From contig CM022672.1 of the NCBI GenBank assembly GCA_012295275.1, positions 14,351,495-14,415,494 on the forward strand: a stretch of 64,000 bases of DNA, read 5' to 3'. Position 1 is the first letter of the stretch, and every line of letters starts with the position of its first letter. This document shows, one piece after another, positions 19,496-31,562 of the stretch. The notes below the pieces were generated by a model. The model saw nothing but the letters and a program-made list of their open reading frames with translations, was not told where the DNA came from and did no database searches. This DNA comes from Chrysomallon squamiferum (taxonomy: Eukaryota > Mollusca > Gastropoda > Neomphalida > Peltospiridae). Position numbers and translations under genes: made by a program.

Positions 19496-22030
19496 GCATC
19501 ACCAACTGAAATCTATATTAAGCTGGTATATAAGCTTTTTGATGTAATATTTGTTTGGTATACATAAACAGACACTGATAAGGAAAATCAGTTTTATTTC
19601 ACTCTCTTGGATTTTCAAAATAGTTTCTAATGTTCTGACAATCATTTTCTGGCTTCCATGTGAAAAATAGTAACATGCAAGTTAATAAGAACTACTAGAA
19701 AATGTATGTTAAAAATTATATGCATTAGAAAATCATGCAGATTATTGTTTATAGTTAGTTTTGGTTTATTTTTCTATTTTTATTTTTTATTTTTATTTAA
19801 ATAATAATTATATATGTCAGGACTTATTGGCCAGTATGTATAAAAATAATAATAATATATTGTGTTACATATTTAAACTGTGAATATTTTACATCAAAAT
19901 AATATTACATTTCTACCAGAAAAACAAATTCAGTTAGAATAAAATAATTGTGTAATACAGATTAAATCCATTTTAATATCAATGCAAATTTTTTATTATA
20001 TATGAATTTATAAAGAAAAAAAAAAAAAAACCCAACAACAAACAATTGCTCCTACAGTAAATTCATTAGTAAAGGAATAATTTTATTTTATTATTATTTT
20101 TTTTTTAATTATTTATTATGTTTTATTTCCCCTGTGTGTAATTTAGATAAAATTCTACTGATTAATTTTCCATCATTGGCTATTTATTTGAAGTTAAGCA
20201 TTTACTAAAAAAACCCTCCCAAAAACAATGTATAAAAAAAAAAAAATTAGAAAAAAACTATGAAAAGGATTTGTAACTACTAGCCTGTTTCATTTTTTTA
20301 TTTATTTATTTATTTAAAATTATTTTTATTTATTAATTTTTAATTATTATTTTTCAAACATCATTATTTTGGACTTTTTGTTTTTCATTATGGCATAAAT
20401 AATTATTTACTTTGATAAAAGAAACTGATTTTGTAATTTCCAGATAAATAATGATTTTAGCTTTTGTTTTTACAGTCACTTTAACAATTGTATATCCCTA
20501 ACCTAACCTTTTCTGATAACACGTGTACCACGAAAGATACAGAATAACTGTTATATCCCTTCTAACAAGAGTGGAATATTTTAAATATATTTTTAATTTT
20601 AGGAAATAAAAAATAAAAAGTCAACTGATGTTTATAAGAAGAAGAAAAATTATGTAGAAAATTAAAAAAAAAAAAAAAAAAAATGATATAATATTTAAAA
20701 CTATATTAAAAATCTGAATGAACCCATTTACCCTCATCATTTTCTGCAAGTGAAAAATATAAACATTTACAAAATTTACATCTTCAAGACTCTTTCTTGG
20801 TTAACTTGGAAAACAGATATTACAATTCTTATTGTTTAACTTGTAAAAATATTTACAATAATTAGCTTGAATGTAATAAAAACACATAGTTATCTTATTA
20901 AAATAATAACAATTAAAAAAAAAAAATTAAAAGATTTTTAATTTTAGTATATAAAAGTTTAGTAAACATTAAAATTTAAGCTAAAAGCTGTAAACAGCTA
21001 ATTTAAAACTTATGCCAAACAAAAAAGCCTAAACTGAAAAATAATAACAACAAAATAAATACATTAACTTTAACGTATAGATTAAATTCTGTATTTAAAA
21101 ATAATAACTAGTAATAAATATTTTGAGTGTTTGTAAAAATAAAATGTGATTACCAAATCTGTCACAAACTGAATATATTATACACATAAACATATATTTT
21201 ATTTAACCAATTCTGTGTGTGTGTGTGTGTGTGTGTTTCTGTCTTTTTCATTTTGATATTCTCATTTTAAGGTGTATTTGTTTTGAATAATTATTTTTAT
21301 TTTTATTATTATTATCACATATATACATATTATTACTATTATTATTTTTTTTGTGGGAATGGAGTTTATACATACTTTACAGATATTCTTCCTGATTTTG
21401 AACACAATCAGTTTAAATAATAGTAACAAACATATATTAAATATGGATCTTATTTCTGTCAAGTTTATCGTATGTGGCTTTTATGTTTTAGCCACCCATG
21501 CTAGATATTTGTTATATGTAATGAATTAGGACAAAATTCAGTTTCTGGATCATAACATTTTTAAAAATTAACTTTCTTGTTACTATTCTGTAATTTACTA
21601 TTTAATTAACAAAATTTATCCAAAATTCTGTTGTACACACTGAACCAAAAGGACATAGAATTTTCTTTTAAATTTTAACTTTTCAATTTTTTTTTATACT
21701 CATTCAGTTTGTGACAAAAAGGTAATTCAAAACATACAGTAACAAATTAAAAATCTACAAATTAAAAAAAAAAAAAAAAAAAAAATAGAAAAAAATAAAT
21801 GATAAATAAATAAAAAATAAAATTTTAAAATATAATTTTTCTTAACAGTATAAATCTATCTTTAAAAATTTCTACAAATGCCAAAACATAACTCCTACAT
21901 TTATTTATTATTTTTTTTATTTTTTTTTTAAATTTTTATTTTTTTTAAAGTTCTGGCTGCAAAGCACTCAAAACAGTTATATGAAGCTTTAAAATTTCAG
22001 CTTTACAGAAGATTTTAAGAAATATTTTTG
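18350..22030. other. Long AT-rich intron, nothing coding
   Basis: 3.7 kb of A/T-rich intron with homopolymer runs (for example near 19412, 20020, 20665, 21765) and a (TA)n run at 19465-19494, plus (GT)n at 21217-21236. I see no exon, RNA gene or transposon terminus. It separates the distal alternative C2C exon from its constitutive partner. Confidence 0.75.
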
Positions 22031-22044
22031 CTATAAATAATCAC

Positions 22045-22121
22045 CAGTATCTCCTGGAGATGAAATTAAAGAAATTGGTAAAAATATTGTCCCAACATTG
22101 TCGTCTTCATTGAGTCGGTCC
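22045..22121 (-). CDS. Ferlin alternative C2C exon, version B (DRLNEDDNVGTIFL)
   Basis: 77 nt, entered in phase 2 and left in phase 1; acceptor ttcatgctgcag, weak donor G|gtgatt. It encodes DRLNEDDNVGTIFLPISLIS, then SPGDTG. The shared upstream exon ends RDW, so this supplies the D-R-L-x-x-x-D calcium loop 3 and the following strand of C2C. The myoferlin equivalent is DRLTKNDVVGTTYLHLSKIAASGG. It has the same length, phases and layout as 24828-24904. Confidence 0.93.
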
Positions 22122-22319
22122 CTGCAGCATGAAAAGAGACAAGCATATAAAAAAAAAAAGCAATGTTAGTATATTCTGAGAACCACTGGTAACCACTAGC
22201 AACCAACCATTACCAACCATTTATAGTAAAAAAAAACATTTGATGTAGGTTGTGGAACATCCATAAAATATGTATTCCCAGAATGTGCTTTGGCCATTAT
22301 GTATTGTGAGTTATGATAT

Positions 22320-22362
22320 ATATATATTTATTCAGTGTGTGTGCATGTATAATTGTATGTGC

Positions 22363-22393
<31 letters not shown>

Positions 22394-22664
22394 GTGTTTG
22401 TGTGTGTGCTGCATGTGTATGTGTATGTACAGGTGTACTCATGTATGTGCTCATGTGTGGAATACACTAATAGACTGATACTTTTTTTTGTTTTTTTTTT
22501 GTAGGGGACTGTCCACACTTTAGAGACATCCGTTTAGTTAATATAAATTAAGCAGTGTCCCTTACATCTGTGAAATAATGTGCACATTGTTATAAGCATA
22601 AATGATAATAATAACAACAATAATAATAACAATAATGAAAACAGCAACAATAACAACAAGAACA

Positions 22665-22713
<49 letters not shown>

Positions 22714-22715
22714 TT
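22320..22715. repeat. GT and AAT/AAC microsatellites
   Basis: Interrupted (GT)n at 22340-22430 and AAT/AAC units at 22605-22712, lying between the two alternative C2C exons. Confidence 0.85.
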
Positions 22716-22974
22716 CATATTATCTTCTTGTCCATTTACTTTGCAGATTGCTAGATTTTAATATCTGACCACAGAACACAAAAGAAGATCAGACTTTATC
22801 AAAATGATATTAGTTCCAAGACACCTTTTCTTCTATCAAATTATGCAATAGTTATTAAATTATTATTGTTGTTGTTTTTGTTTGTTGTTTTTTTTGTCTG
22901 AAAGTTACTTATATAACTGATGAATTTCTGCTTAAAATAATAATTCATTAAACTGTAGTATACTGTTCAAAATA

Positions 22975-23165
22975 ATAATAGTAATAAATGATATTAATAA
23001 TAATCATCATCATCATCATCATAATCATATTCGTCATCATCATCATAATCATATTCATCATCATTATAATCATATTTGTCATCATCATAATCATCATCGT
23101 AATCATCATCATCATCATAAACATCATCGTAATCATCATCATCATCATCATCAACAATAGCTCAA
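22975..23165. repeat. (ATC)n degenerate array
   Basis: About 190 bp of CATCAT/AATCAT/TCGTCA-type units. Open frames on both strands are Ile or Met runs and not genes. Confidence 0.85.
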
Positions 23166-23583
23166 CAATAATCCCTGGTTAGTTATTTTTCTATATTACA
23201 TGCTGCTCAATACTGTAAAACCTTTACCAACATCCCAGCTGTTTATTATATTACATATAACATCTACCTAGCAACAGTATTAGTTATTAACACATAATAA
23301 CCATGCCTGTACAAAAAAAAAAGCTTTCTTTTCGCACCATGTAAGTCTCGTGTCTTATTATACGGGTGATATATGCATGCGTGAGATACAAGGTATACTA
23401 CATCTACAAGGGTTGGTTATGGCTGTACAGACAATGGAATGAAGCATCTTGGGCAAGTTATGTTGAGACAAATGCATGCCGTTATTTCCTGTATATCCAT
23501 GCTATCATTTTTTTTTGCAACATTTCACATCAGGCAAGTGCAGACAAGACATTTGGAATTTCAGGGGAAGGACTCCATCAGAC

Positions 23584-23698
23584 AGACACACTCACAGACA
23601 GATAGACAGACAGACAGACAGACAGATAAAAAAAAAATAAACAAGTGTTTAGTAGTTTGAGTTGTCCACACATTCAGAAAAACAGATGTACATTTTGT

Positions 23699-23730
<32 letters not shown>

Positions 23731-23815
23731 TATAATTATAATAATAATAATAATAATAATTATAATAATAATAATAATATTTATTATTATTATTATAATC
23801 ATCATCATGATGTTA

Positions 23816-23862
<47 letters not shown>
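23584..23862. repeat. (GACA)n, AAT and TA arrays
   Basis: GACA units near 23590-23626, AAT/TTA units at 23700-23800 and (TA)n at 23817-23860 in the intron between the alternative C2C exons. Confidence 0.85.
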
Positions 23863-23866
<4 letters not shown>

Positions 23867-24283
23867 CACACACATCAACTAGTCTAAATAAAAAAAAATT
23901 CTGAAATGAAAAATATTTTAAAATGATAAGTGAAATGTTTGTTATTTGTTCTGGGATTAACTTTTTAAATTTATTTGGTTTAATATCTACACAATTATAT
24001 ATTTTGTTGCATTGTAGACATATAACCAAATAAATTGGAAAAATTCCTACCATAATATAAACAACAAATTTTTATGTTAAAATGTTATTTTAATACTTAA
24101 AAAAAGAAATGTGTGGACAAGTCAAACATACTAAATAAATATCTGCTTCACTAACTGGCACATTTCATTATGAATATTGTTGACTTTTTATTCAATGGGC
24201 ATGAAGTAAATATCACAAATATATTTACAAATTTAAAACCTTCAGTCTCCTGTTGATTTTTATTTATTTACATTCTAAAAAGG

Positions 24284-24299
24284 CAATAATAATAATAAC

Positions 24300-24358
<59 letters not shown>
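24284..24358. repeat. (AAT)n microsatellite
   Basis: Over 20 AAT units about 470 bp from the donor of the alternative exon at 24828-24904. A poly(A) run follows at 24640-24670. Confidence 0.9.
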
Positions 24359-24363
<5 letters not shown>

Positions 24364-24638
24364 TAAATTATGATTATCCAAGTCGGTGTAAAGGCCAAAT
24401 TGCAAATTAATTTTTTTTAATATCATATTTTTCTGAATCAAACTTATTTCGAAATTTCCAAATGCAAGAAAAAGATGAAATTTTTTTTAATAATAATAAA
24501 TAAATAAATAATAATTATGTTTTGAAAAAAATAAATAAATAAAAATAAAATAAACAAATAAAAGATAATAAATTTGAACTAAACTCTTTCATAATTTTAA
24601 CCCAAAGATAACCAAAAATAAAACACACGCAGAAATTC

Positions 24639-24672
<34 letters not shown>

Positions 24673-24827
24673 CTTAATTCCAAAAATTAATTTAAAAGAA
24701 ACAAAACAGTTAACAGTTTTATTAAAAACTCCCATGACACATTTTGAAAAGACAAGTCAACATGACTGCAATGAAGTGAGCCAGGGTGAGGCAGACGAAC
24801 AAACTGAAAAGGAAGAGAGAAACAAAC

Positions 24828-24904
24828 CCGACTCCCCAGGAGCTGACATAGAGGGAAGGTTGAGATGTCCAGAGCAGACTGTGTCATCCTTGTTCATTCG
24901 ATCC
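24828..24904 (-). CDS. Ferlin alternative C2C exon, version A (DRMNKDDTVCSGHL)
   Basis: 77 nt, entered in phase 2 and left in phase 1; acceptor attgcttactgcag, weak donor G|gtttgt. It encodes DRMNKDDTVCSGHLNLPSMS, then APGESG. Dysferlin reads [24 protein letters not shown]. It keeps the calcium-loop Asp residues but has a different strand after the loop (VCSGHL rather than VGTIFL). It is homologous in position and length to 22045-22121, and including both exons or neither would break the frame. Confidence 0.93.
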
Positions 24905-25345
24905 CTGCAGTAAGCAATGTGTACTTTAAAATGCATCAAAATTAGTCACTCTTCATCAGCCAAATCTTACGCTCATTCTTTCTAGAACAGTGGTAAGCTA
25001 GGTGTACTTTGAAATACGTCAAACTGTGTGACTTTTCATTAACATGAGTTCATTCCTTCTAAAAATGCATTACATCTGGTGAGCAAGATACAATTTAAAA
25101 TACATTAGGAGAGTCATTTCAATACATTTTTTTATATCAGGTGAGTCTGACTAGACCTAGCACTTGTATCAGGTGAGCAGTGCTTAGTTCAAAATACAGT
25201 GTGTTGTCTTAGTGCTAGTCATTCATTCATTCATTCATTCATGAACTGCATTACATGAGGCAAGCAATGGGTAATTTAAAATGCATCATGTGAGTATTTA
25301 ATTATATTTTACATCCACGAGTATCTGTCTCATTTTGTAAGAAGT
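24900..25345. repeat. Degenerate repeats of an exon-acceptor segment
   Basis: About five decayed units resemble gcagtaagcaatgtgtactt, then taaaatgcatca, at roughly 24907, 24993, 25078, 25165 and 25258. They start at the acceptor of exon 24828-24904. The similarity is low, and alignment would be needed to define the unit. Confidence 0.5.
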
Positions 25346-26070
25346 GTGTAATTTGAGGTGTGTGCCATTACACCAAGAGAATGATGCTGACATTCATGTA
25401 TGACACATCACACGAGATATGTTGTTATTAACTAAACAATACTGACATCTGGTGAGAGATATTGCCAATCCTTGTAATTTAAACCACGTGATTTTTGCTG
25501 ACAATCATTGAAGACCTCTAATATCTCATTAAAATTAAAAGTATTTCTGTCACACTGGATGAAGAAAATGGCAGTAACAAAATGTTAAATTCTTTTAAAT
25601 GAATCTTCAGTTATCATCTTGCTGAATGCTTATTGTCAGCTATAAGACCCAAATAATGAAACTGACAATTTCTGTATACCACATCAGACGAGCTAAATAG
25701 CTAGATGTTGTAAATTAAATTGAATTTAGTGATGTTATTAAAATCATGGACATCATCAGTTTTAATCATTCAAAAAGCTTTATGATGTCACATGTGAGCG
25801 TTTATCAATCATTCATTCTAACATAAAGTGAGTTTTATTGTTATCATTTTTGTTTTTAGATCAGGGGATGACATTATCAGTTTGTGCTAACACACACATT
25901 AAATTAAGCAAAGGGCAGCATGAGGCTGGGAATGTTTTGCTTTATTTATTGTGGGGAAACAGGTTTTGGAATGTTCAGAAAATAAGCATGAAGATAATGG
26001 TCTAAAGCGAGTTTATTTTAAAAAAGAAAATAATGAAATTAAATTATCATTGATAATGACATCTTTATGC

Positions 26071-26127
26071 TCTCTCTCTCTCTCACACATACACACACAC
26101 ACATGAACACACACGAGCACACACATG

Positions 26128-26159
<32 letters not shown>
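26071..26159. repeat. CT and CA microsatellites
   Basis: (CT)n followed by interrupted (CA)n in the intron between C2C exons. Confidence 0.85.
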
Positions 26160-26161
<2 letters not shown>

Positions 26162-26581
26162 CAGACATGTATGTATTTGAAGCTGAATTCAATAATAAAG
26201 ATCCATTTTCCTGCTCCAAGCAATATGCTTCTGAAGTAAATATAAATTATTATTTATTCATTAACACTATTACTTTTTCTTTGAATTTTATGCAATACTG
26301 ATTCTGAAAATAATATAAAACAGTAATAAAAAAAACTCATGATATGTGCAAAATACATTTATCCTATCTGTCATTACCATTACTCCATTCTATGTCAGCT
26401 ACATATAAAATGAGAAATGTGTATACATCTGAAGGTAGGATTTCTTTTTTTTCTTCTGATTAAAAAATCAAATCTAATCAATTCAAATCAAATAAATAAA
26501 TCAATTCAAATCAAATAAATAAATAATTTAAAAAATAAAATAAAACAAAAAAATCCCAGTTAAATGAAAGGAAATATTTAC

Positions 26582-26625
26582 CAGTCTCTGATCATGAACT
26601 TGATTCGTTCACACATGGATGGAAA
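26582..26625 (-). CDS. Ferlin exon: C2C FPSMCERIKFMIRDW
   Basis: 44 nt, phase 0 in and phase 2 out; acceptor ctctttcag, donor TG|gtaaat. It encodes FPSMCERIKFMIRD and two bases of Trp, matching FPSMCEKMRIRIIDW. It is the shared upstream partner of the two alternative exons, each of which begins with the G that completes the Trp codon. Confidence 0.97.
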
Positions 26626-27055
26626 CTGAAAGAGATAATTTAATTAAAGCTGAATTAACTGACAATAATTTTGTATTTGGCATAACGTCTAATTTTGTCA
26701 AAAACCCCATTAATATAAGATTTCTGTGAGAAGACACAGTCTATACTATTAATATCATTAGTTATAGGGATGTTATAAAGTGTCGGATATAAGTTCTTAT
26801 ATAATGATGGTACAAAAGAAATAAACCTGCTATTTTCTATTTTTAAAGATCAGCAGCAAGTGGTCTGTTAGTTACACCTTTCCATAAACAGGAAAGAACA
26901 CTTTATTATCTCCTAATAATTTATTACAAATTACAGCATTGGGCTGGAATGGGAAAATTAGGAGGAATGATAGGTTTTTATCCACAACACACAAATAAAT
27001 GAGCTATAAGCCTGGTAAAATACAAAATGAAAATGATGTTGTAACAGATGATAAC

Positions 27056-27124
27056 CTGTAATCCCAGTCGTAGTTGCTGATTCCATTCAGGATGATCACA
27101 GCAATACATGATTCTTGATTTTAC
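27056..27124 (-). CDS. Ferlin exon: C2C CCDHPEWNQQLRLGLQ
   Basis: 69 nt, phase 0 at both ends; acceptor taatttcag, donor CAG|gttatc. It encodes VKSRIMYCCDHPEWNQQLRL, then GLQ, matching [23 protein letters not shown]. Confidence 0.95.
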
Positions 27125-27335
27125 CTGAAATTACAATTATCATCAGATATTATTATCCACTCATAAACTAAATTCTTAATTTATCTGAAATTACCCAGTC
27201 ACACAATACAGAGAAAACAATGTACAGGATTTACCTGAAACCATAGTTATTGGTATCACATGTAATATCCAGTCACAATAATAATGCAGAAAAATATTAT
27301 ATTCTTGATTTTAAGTAGGATGATCTAGATGTCAC
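27112..27335. repeat. Repeated copies of an exon acceptor boundary
   Basis: attcttgattttacctgaaa (exon 5' end plus acceptor) recurs as attcttaatttatctgaaat near 27171, as ggatttacctgaaacc near 27228 and as attcttgattttaag near 27301. Sequences containing atccactcataa and atccagtcacaa lie between them. Two of the copies keep the AG acceptor on the minus strand (ttcag). Confidence 0.75.
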
Positions 27336-28027
27336 ACACACAGATTTCAGCAGCATTTCACAAAAAATCATGAAAATAATTTTGATTTTTCCCTAAAACT
27401 TTTGCAAAAAACACAGATTTTTTCAATTTTAAAAAAAAATATTTTCATCAGTTTCAAAATATTCTGTATTACATCATCTCCCCTCCTTTTAAAACATTAC
27501 TCAATTTAAATTAACCAGTGACATTATTCCATGATTTTAAATCAGTGTTTGTTACACTTGAAATTATGCTAGATTAACCAATAGCTGTACATTAATTAAT
27601 ATTTAAAAAAACTTTATATAGCAAATTTTTTTTTATTAATTTTTGTTAATCATAAGCCATTGATATTGTATCATTGTGAATTCAGAGACATTACATTTTT
27701 TTTTAAACAGATTGTTTTTAAAGAACTTTTCAAAGCAGATTCTGTTGGGTTAAAAAAAAAAAAAAATGTGGGTAGAATAAAAATAATTTGCAAGATATAA
27801 TAATTTCATTACTACTCTGGTAATATTAAATATCACTATTTAATATACACTCCTTCACATCCAGCTTATCCCCCTCTCTCTCTCTCTCATAAGGAAACTT
27901 TATCTTCAAATATGTATTTATGTATTTGCCTTTTCTTAAAATCTGGATCTTCCTCTATTACTGTAAAACTGTTTACTCAGAGATGTATAAAAAAAAAAAA
28001 AAAAAAAAAAGCACAATATCTACAAAC

Positions 28028-28131
28028 CTCTTTGCCAGCAAATGAAAACACAAAGTATGGATCAACCAGTTCTTTTTGTTCTTCTCCAATGTTGAACACC
28101 TTTTTCACTCCTTCCATAAACGCTGAGTCCA
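28028..28131 (-). CDS. Ferlin exon: C2C FMEGVKKVF...LVDPYFVFSFAGKE
   Basis: 104 nt, phase 1 in and phase 0 out; acceptor atttacag, donor GAG|gtttgt. It encodes MDSAFMEGVKKVFNIGEEQK, then ELVDPYFVFSFAGKE. It matches MDDAVMDNVKQIF...KNLVDPFVEVSFAGK. It contains calcium-loop 1 Asp residues (MDSA and LVDPY). Confidence 0.97.
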
Positions 28132-28282
28132 CTGTAAATAGTTAATATATTTTAATTATAAACAGTACAAGATAAGATGTAAATGTTTATATATATTAGA
28201 AATAAAAACTAATATAATGCATTTTATTGACAAAGTATTGCTACATTTCTGTCTACAAGATAGATAAAATTAACCCCAACAA

Positions 28283-28402
28283 ACAATAAAAAAAAAAAAA
28301 AAAAAAAAATAAATAAATAAACAAGTAAATAAATACGTAAATGAATAAACAAAAAAATAAAAAATAAAAAATAAAAAATAAAATAAAATAAAATAAAATA
28401 AA
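28283..28402. repeat. Poly(A) and AAAT/AAAAT array
   Basis: A run of about 22 A followed by AAAT and AAAAT units in the intron between C2C exons. An ATT array follows at 28558-28612, ending next to the exon at 28623. Confidence 0.85.
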
Positions 28403-28622
28403 AAAACATTTATGCCTGCTTATTGCATCAAACAAGCTAATTATTTTATTGCCATACTTTATTATTAGCAAAGATGAGGAACAAATAAAACAATTGTTAT
28501 GAAATATTTCTGGGTACTTTAAACAAACTCTTTTAGATTATACAATATGTTTTAGTCATTATTATTATTATTATTATTATTGTTATTATACTTATTATTA
28601 TTATTATTATTTCAAGTCATAC

Positions 28623-28705
28623 TTCTAGGAATATCCTCAGCTCTGTAGAGTCGAAGTACAAACGTCGCGGGACGAAGCTGAACTCCAGCTGGCCGCAGTA
28701 GATTG
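28623..28705 (-). CDS. Ferlin exon: C2C start (NLLRPAGVQLRPATFVLRLYRAEDIPR)
   Basis: 83 nt, phase 2 in and phase 1 out; donor A|gtatga. It encodes NLLRPAGVQLRPATF, then VLRLYRAEDIPR, matching [27 protein letters not shown]. The acceptor gtgaatattttcag is the first unit of the 32-bp minisatellite to its right. Confidence 0.97.
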
Positions 28706-29775
28706 CTGAAAATATTCACAGTATTGACTAGAGTCATGATAAAATATTCACAGTATTGACTAGAGTCATGATAAAATATTCACAGTATTGACTAGGGTCA
28801 TGATAAAATATTCACAGTATTGACTAGGGTCATGATAAAATATTCACAGTATTGACTAGGGTCATGATAAAATATTCACAGTATTGACTAGGGTCATGAT
28901 AAAATATTCACAGTATTGACTAGAGTCATGATAAAATATTCACAGTATTGACTAGGGTCATGATAAAATATTCACAGTATTGACTAGAGTCATGATAAAA
29001 TATTCACAGTATTGACTAGGGTCATGATAAAATATTCACAGTATTGATGATCTCTAGGGTCATGATAAAATATTCACAGTATTGATGATCTCTAGGGTCA
29101 TGATAAAATATTCACAGTATTGACTAGGGTCATGATAAAATATTCACAGTATTGATGATCTCTAGGGTCATGATAAAATATTCACAGTATTGACTAGGGT
29201 CATGATAAAATATTCACAGTATTGACTAGGGTCATGATAAAATATTCACAGTATTGACTAGGGTCATGATAAAATATTCACAGTATTGACTAGGGTCATG
29301 ATAAAATATTCACAGTATTGACTAGAGTCATGATAAAATATTCACAGTATTGATGATCTAGGGTCATGATAAAATATTCACAGTATTGATGATCTCTAGG
29401 GTCATGATAAAATATTCACAGTATTGATGATCTCTAGGGTCATGATAAAATATTCACAGTATTGACTAGGGTCATGATAAAATATTCACAGTATTGACTA
29501 GGGTCATGATAAAATATTCACAGTATTGACTAGGGTCATGATAAAATATTCACAGTATTGACTAGGGTCATGATAAAATATTCACAGTATTGACTAGGGT
29601 CATGATAAATATTCACAGTATTGATGATCTCTAGGGTCATGATAAAATATTCACAGTATTGACTAGGGTCATGATAAAATATTCACAGTATTGACTAGGG
29701 TCATGATAAATTATTCACAGTATTGACTAGGGTCATGATAAAATATTCACAGTATTGACTAGGGTCGTGATAAAA
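28706..29775. repeat. 32-bp minisatellite directly abutting a splice acceptor
   Basis: About 30 highly similar units of agtattgactagggtcatga followed by taaaatattcac. A longer 38-bp variant has gatgatctctagg in place of gactagg and is scattered through the array. The array begins at the acceptor of the exon at 28623-28705, so the intron's branchpoint and pyrimidine-tract region is repeat-derived. Near-identity of units indicates recent expansion. Confidence 0.95.
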
Positions 29776-29804
29776 TGTACACAGAAGTATGAGTATGTAT
29801 ATGT

Positions 29805-30165
29805 GTGTTCTGTGTGTGTGTGTGTGTGTGTGTGTGTTTTATTAAAATATTTGTGTATATGGGTTTGTTGAATATAAAGGTTTGTATGTTGAATGTATAG
29901 GTATTATAGTTTGCATTTTTATCTTTATGGGTTTGTTTAGTACAAGTACTTGTGTGTAAGTATATATGAATGCATACATCCTTAAAATAAAATCTCTGAA
30001 TAAGTAATGATGATGATGATGATGATGATGATGACAATAATAATAAAATTAATAAAATGATAATGATGATGACAATAATAAAAAAATAATGACGATGATG
30101 ATGACAATAATAATAAATATAATAATGATGATGATGATGATGATGATAACAATAATAATAAAAAT
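29805..30165. repeat. GT and GAT/AAT microsatellites
   Basis: (GT)n near 29811-29836 and GAT/AAT units at 30006-30165 follow the minisatellite in the same intron. Confidence 0.85.
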
Positions 30166-31054
30166 AATAAAATTAGATTTTGTTTTACAAAAAAAACAAA
30201 TACTAAATAATCTATTTATTACAAATGTAAAGTACATCATTCCTTATATTAATCAGCTTATATAACATTTACCACAACCTGTTACAGTAGCTTCCCACAC
30301 ATGGCAACAGTCCAGTGAATAAAAACACATTTTTATACAACGCATTAGTAAATACCAGCAACTGTTAAATACTGGGTTTTATCTTACATCAGAAAAATAT
30401 ATGCAGGCTTAAAATATAAATGATTTTTTTTTTACTTTTCTTTTCTTCTTCTTATTTCTGATTTTATTTTATTCTTTTTCTTTCTTTGTTTTATAATCTG
30501 ATTTTAAGAAAACTATTTAAACATAATGTACTCTAATAATTAATTAATTATTTATTATATTAATCTATTTTTAATTCTCTGTGGGGAGAAAATAATTTGT
30601 ATAATAATACAACTTTATTGCTCCAGTTGTTTTTAATTATTTCTGAAAAATTGTATGTGAACATTTACAATAAAATGTCCAATCTATGAACAATTAGAAT
30701 AATTATATGAATATATGTTTTTATATAAAATGTAACACGTTTTAAAACACAGATGTTAAACAATTAGGTGAAAATAAATGAATAAATGAACTGTTTGTAT
30801 AGGTGTCTGGTATTTGTGATTACCTCAGTACATTTGATGTTAGTGGTTTATTATGAGTCTAATACTGTTTTCTGTTAGCATGAAGGTTTGTTAGCATTAT
30901 TAATACATTCTTACAGAATATGAAATAAGCAGCTTCTGATTTAAAATATAATATAAAACTAATAAATAAATAAATATTAAATGAATGAATGAATGAATGA
31001 ATGAATGAATTAATTAATTTATTAACTAATAAAATTAAGAATAGATAAACAAAC

Positions 31055-31098
31055 CTTTCAATGTCCTCTTCATCATCTTGGGTACCACTTTTAATGCT
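31055..31098 (-). CDS. Ferlin exon: acidic linker SIKSGTQDDEEDIER
   Basis: 44 nt, phase 0 in and phase 2 out; acceptor tatatacacag, donor AG|gtttgt. It encodes SIKSGTQDDEEDIE, matching the DPSEDKEDIES linker between C2B and C2C. It joins NLLRPAG of the next exon. Confidence 0.93.
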
Positions 31099-31439
31099 CT
31101 GTGTATATACAAAAAATAACAAACAGTGTTCCATGAAATATCTTGATATTTCTATAATAGACACTAAAGTATTAATACAGGTAAATAATAATAATAATAA
31201 TAAATAGATGGTTTGTTTTGCAATGATAATAACTTATTTATATATTTAATTTATATATATGAGTGTGTGTATTTAAATGTAAACTTTCAGCTTATATTCT
31301 CTATCTCATGAAGGACAGTTGGATTAACACCAGTTCCTACTTTCAAATGCAGATATACCTTAGGACTCTGTGGTGATAGGTAACATCTTTTAATTAGAAA
31401 CAATAGAATATAAACATATATATATCTATATGCACAAAA

Positions 31440-31562
31440 GCACACAACACACAAGTACTCAAACATACACACACACAAACACACAACACATATACATATA
31501 TAGAGATACATAAACACATACACACATACATACATACACATTCATACACACACACACACACA
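31440..31562. repeat. Interrupted CA repeats
   Basis: CA, CATA and ACAC units in the intron. Nothing coding was recognised between 31100 and 32340. The frame at 31287-31400 looks non-random but has no family match or splice signals. Confidence 0.7.

Noticed and set aside
23945-24885. Minus-strand frames around the 24.8-kb exon extended beyond its donor
   Set aside because: Only the 77-nt segment has family similarity. The extension past gtttgt is intronic.
28706-29775. CRISPR-like regular repeats
   Set aside because: Units are contiguous with no unique spacers, and the context is a eukaryotic intron. It is a minisatellite.
31287-31400. Non-repetitive minus-strand segment (SPQSPKVYLHLKVGTGVNPT)
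   Set aside because: Considered as a ferlin exon, but its position is already filled with matching phases and it has no AG/GT pair. Possibly old repeat sequence.
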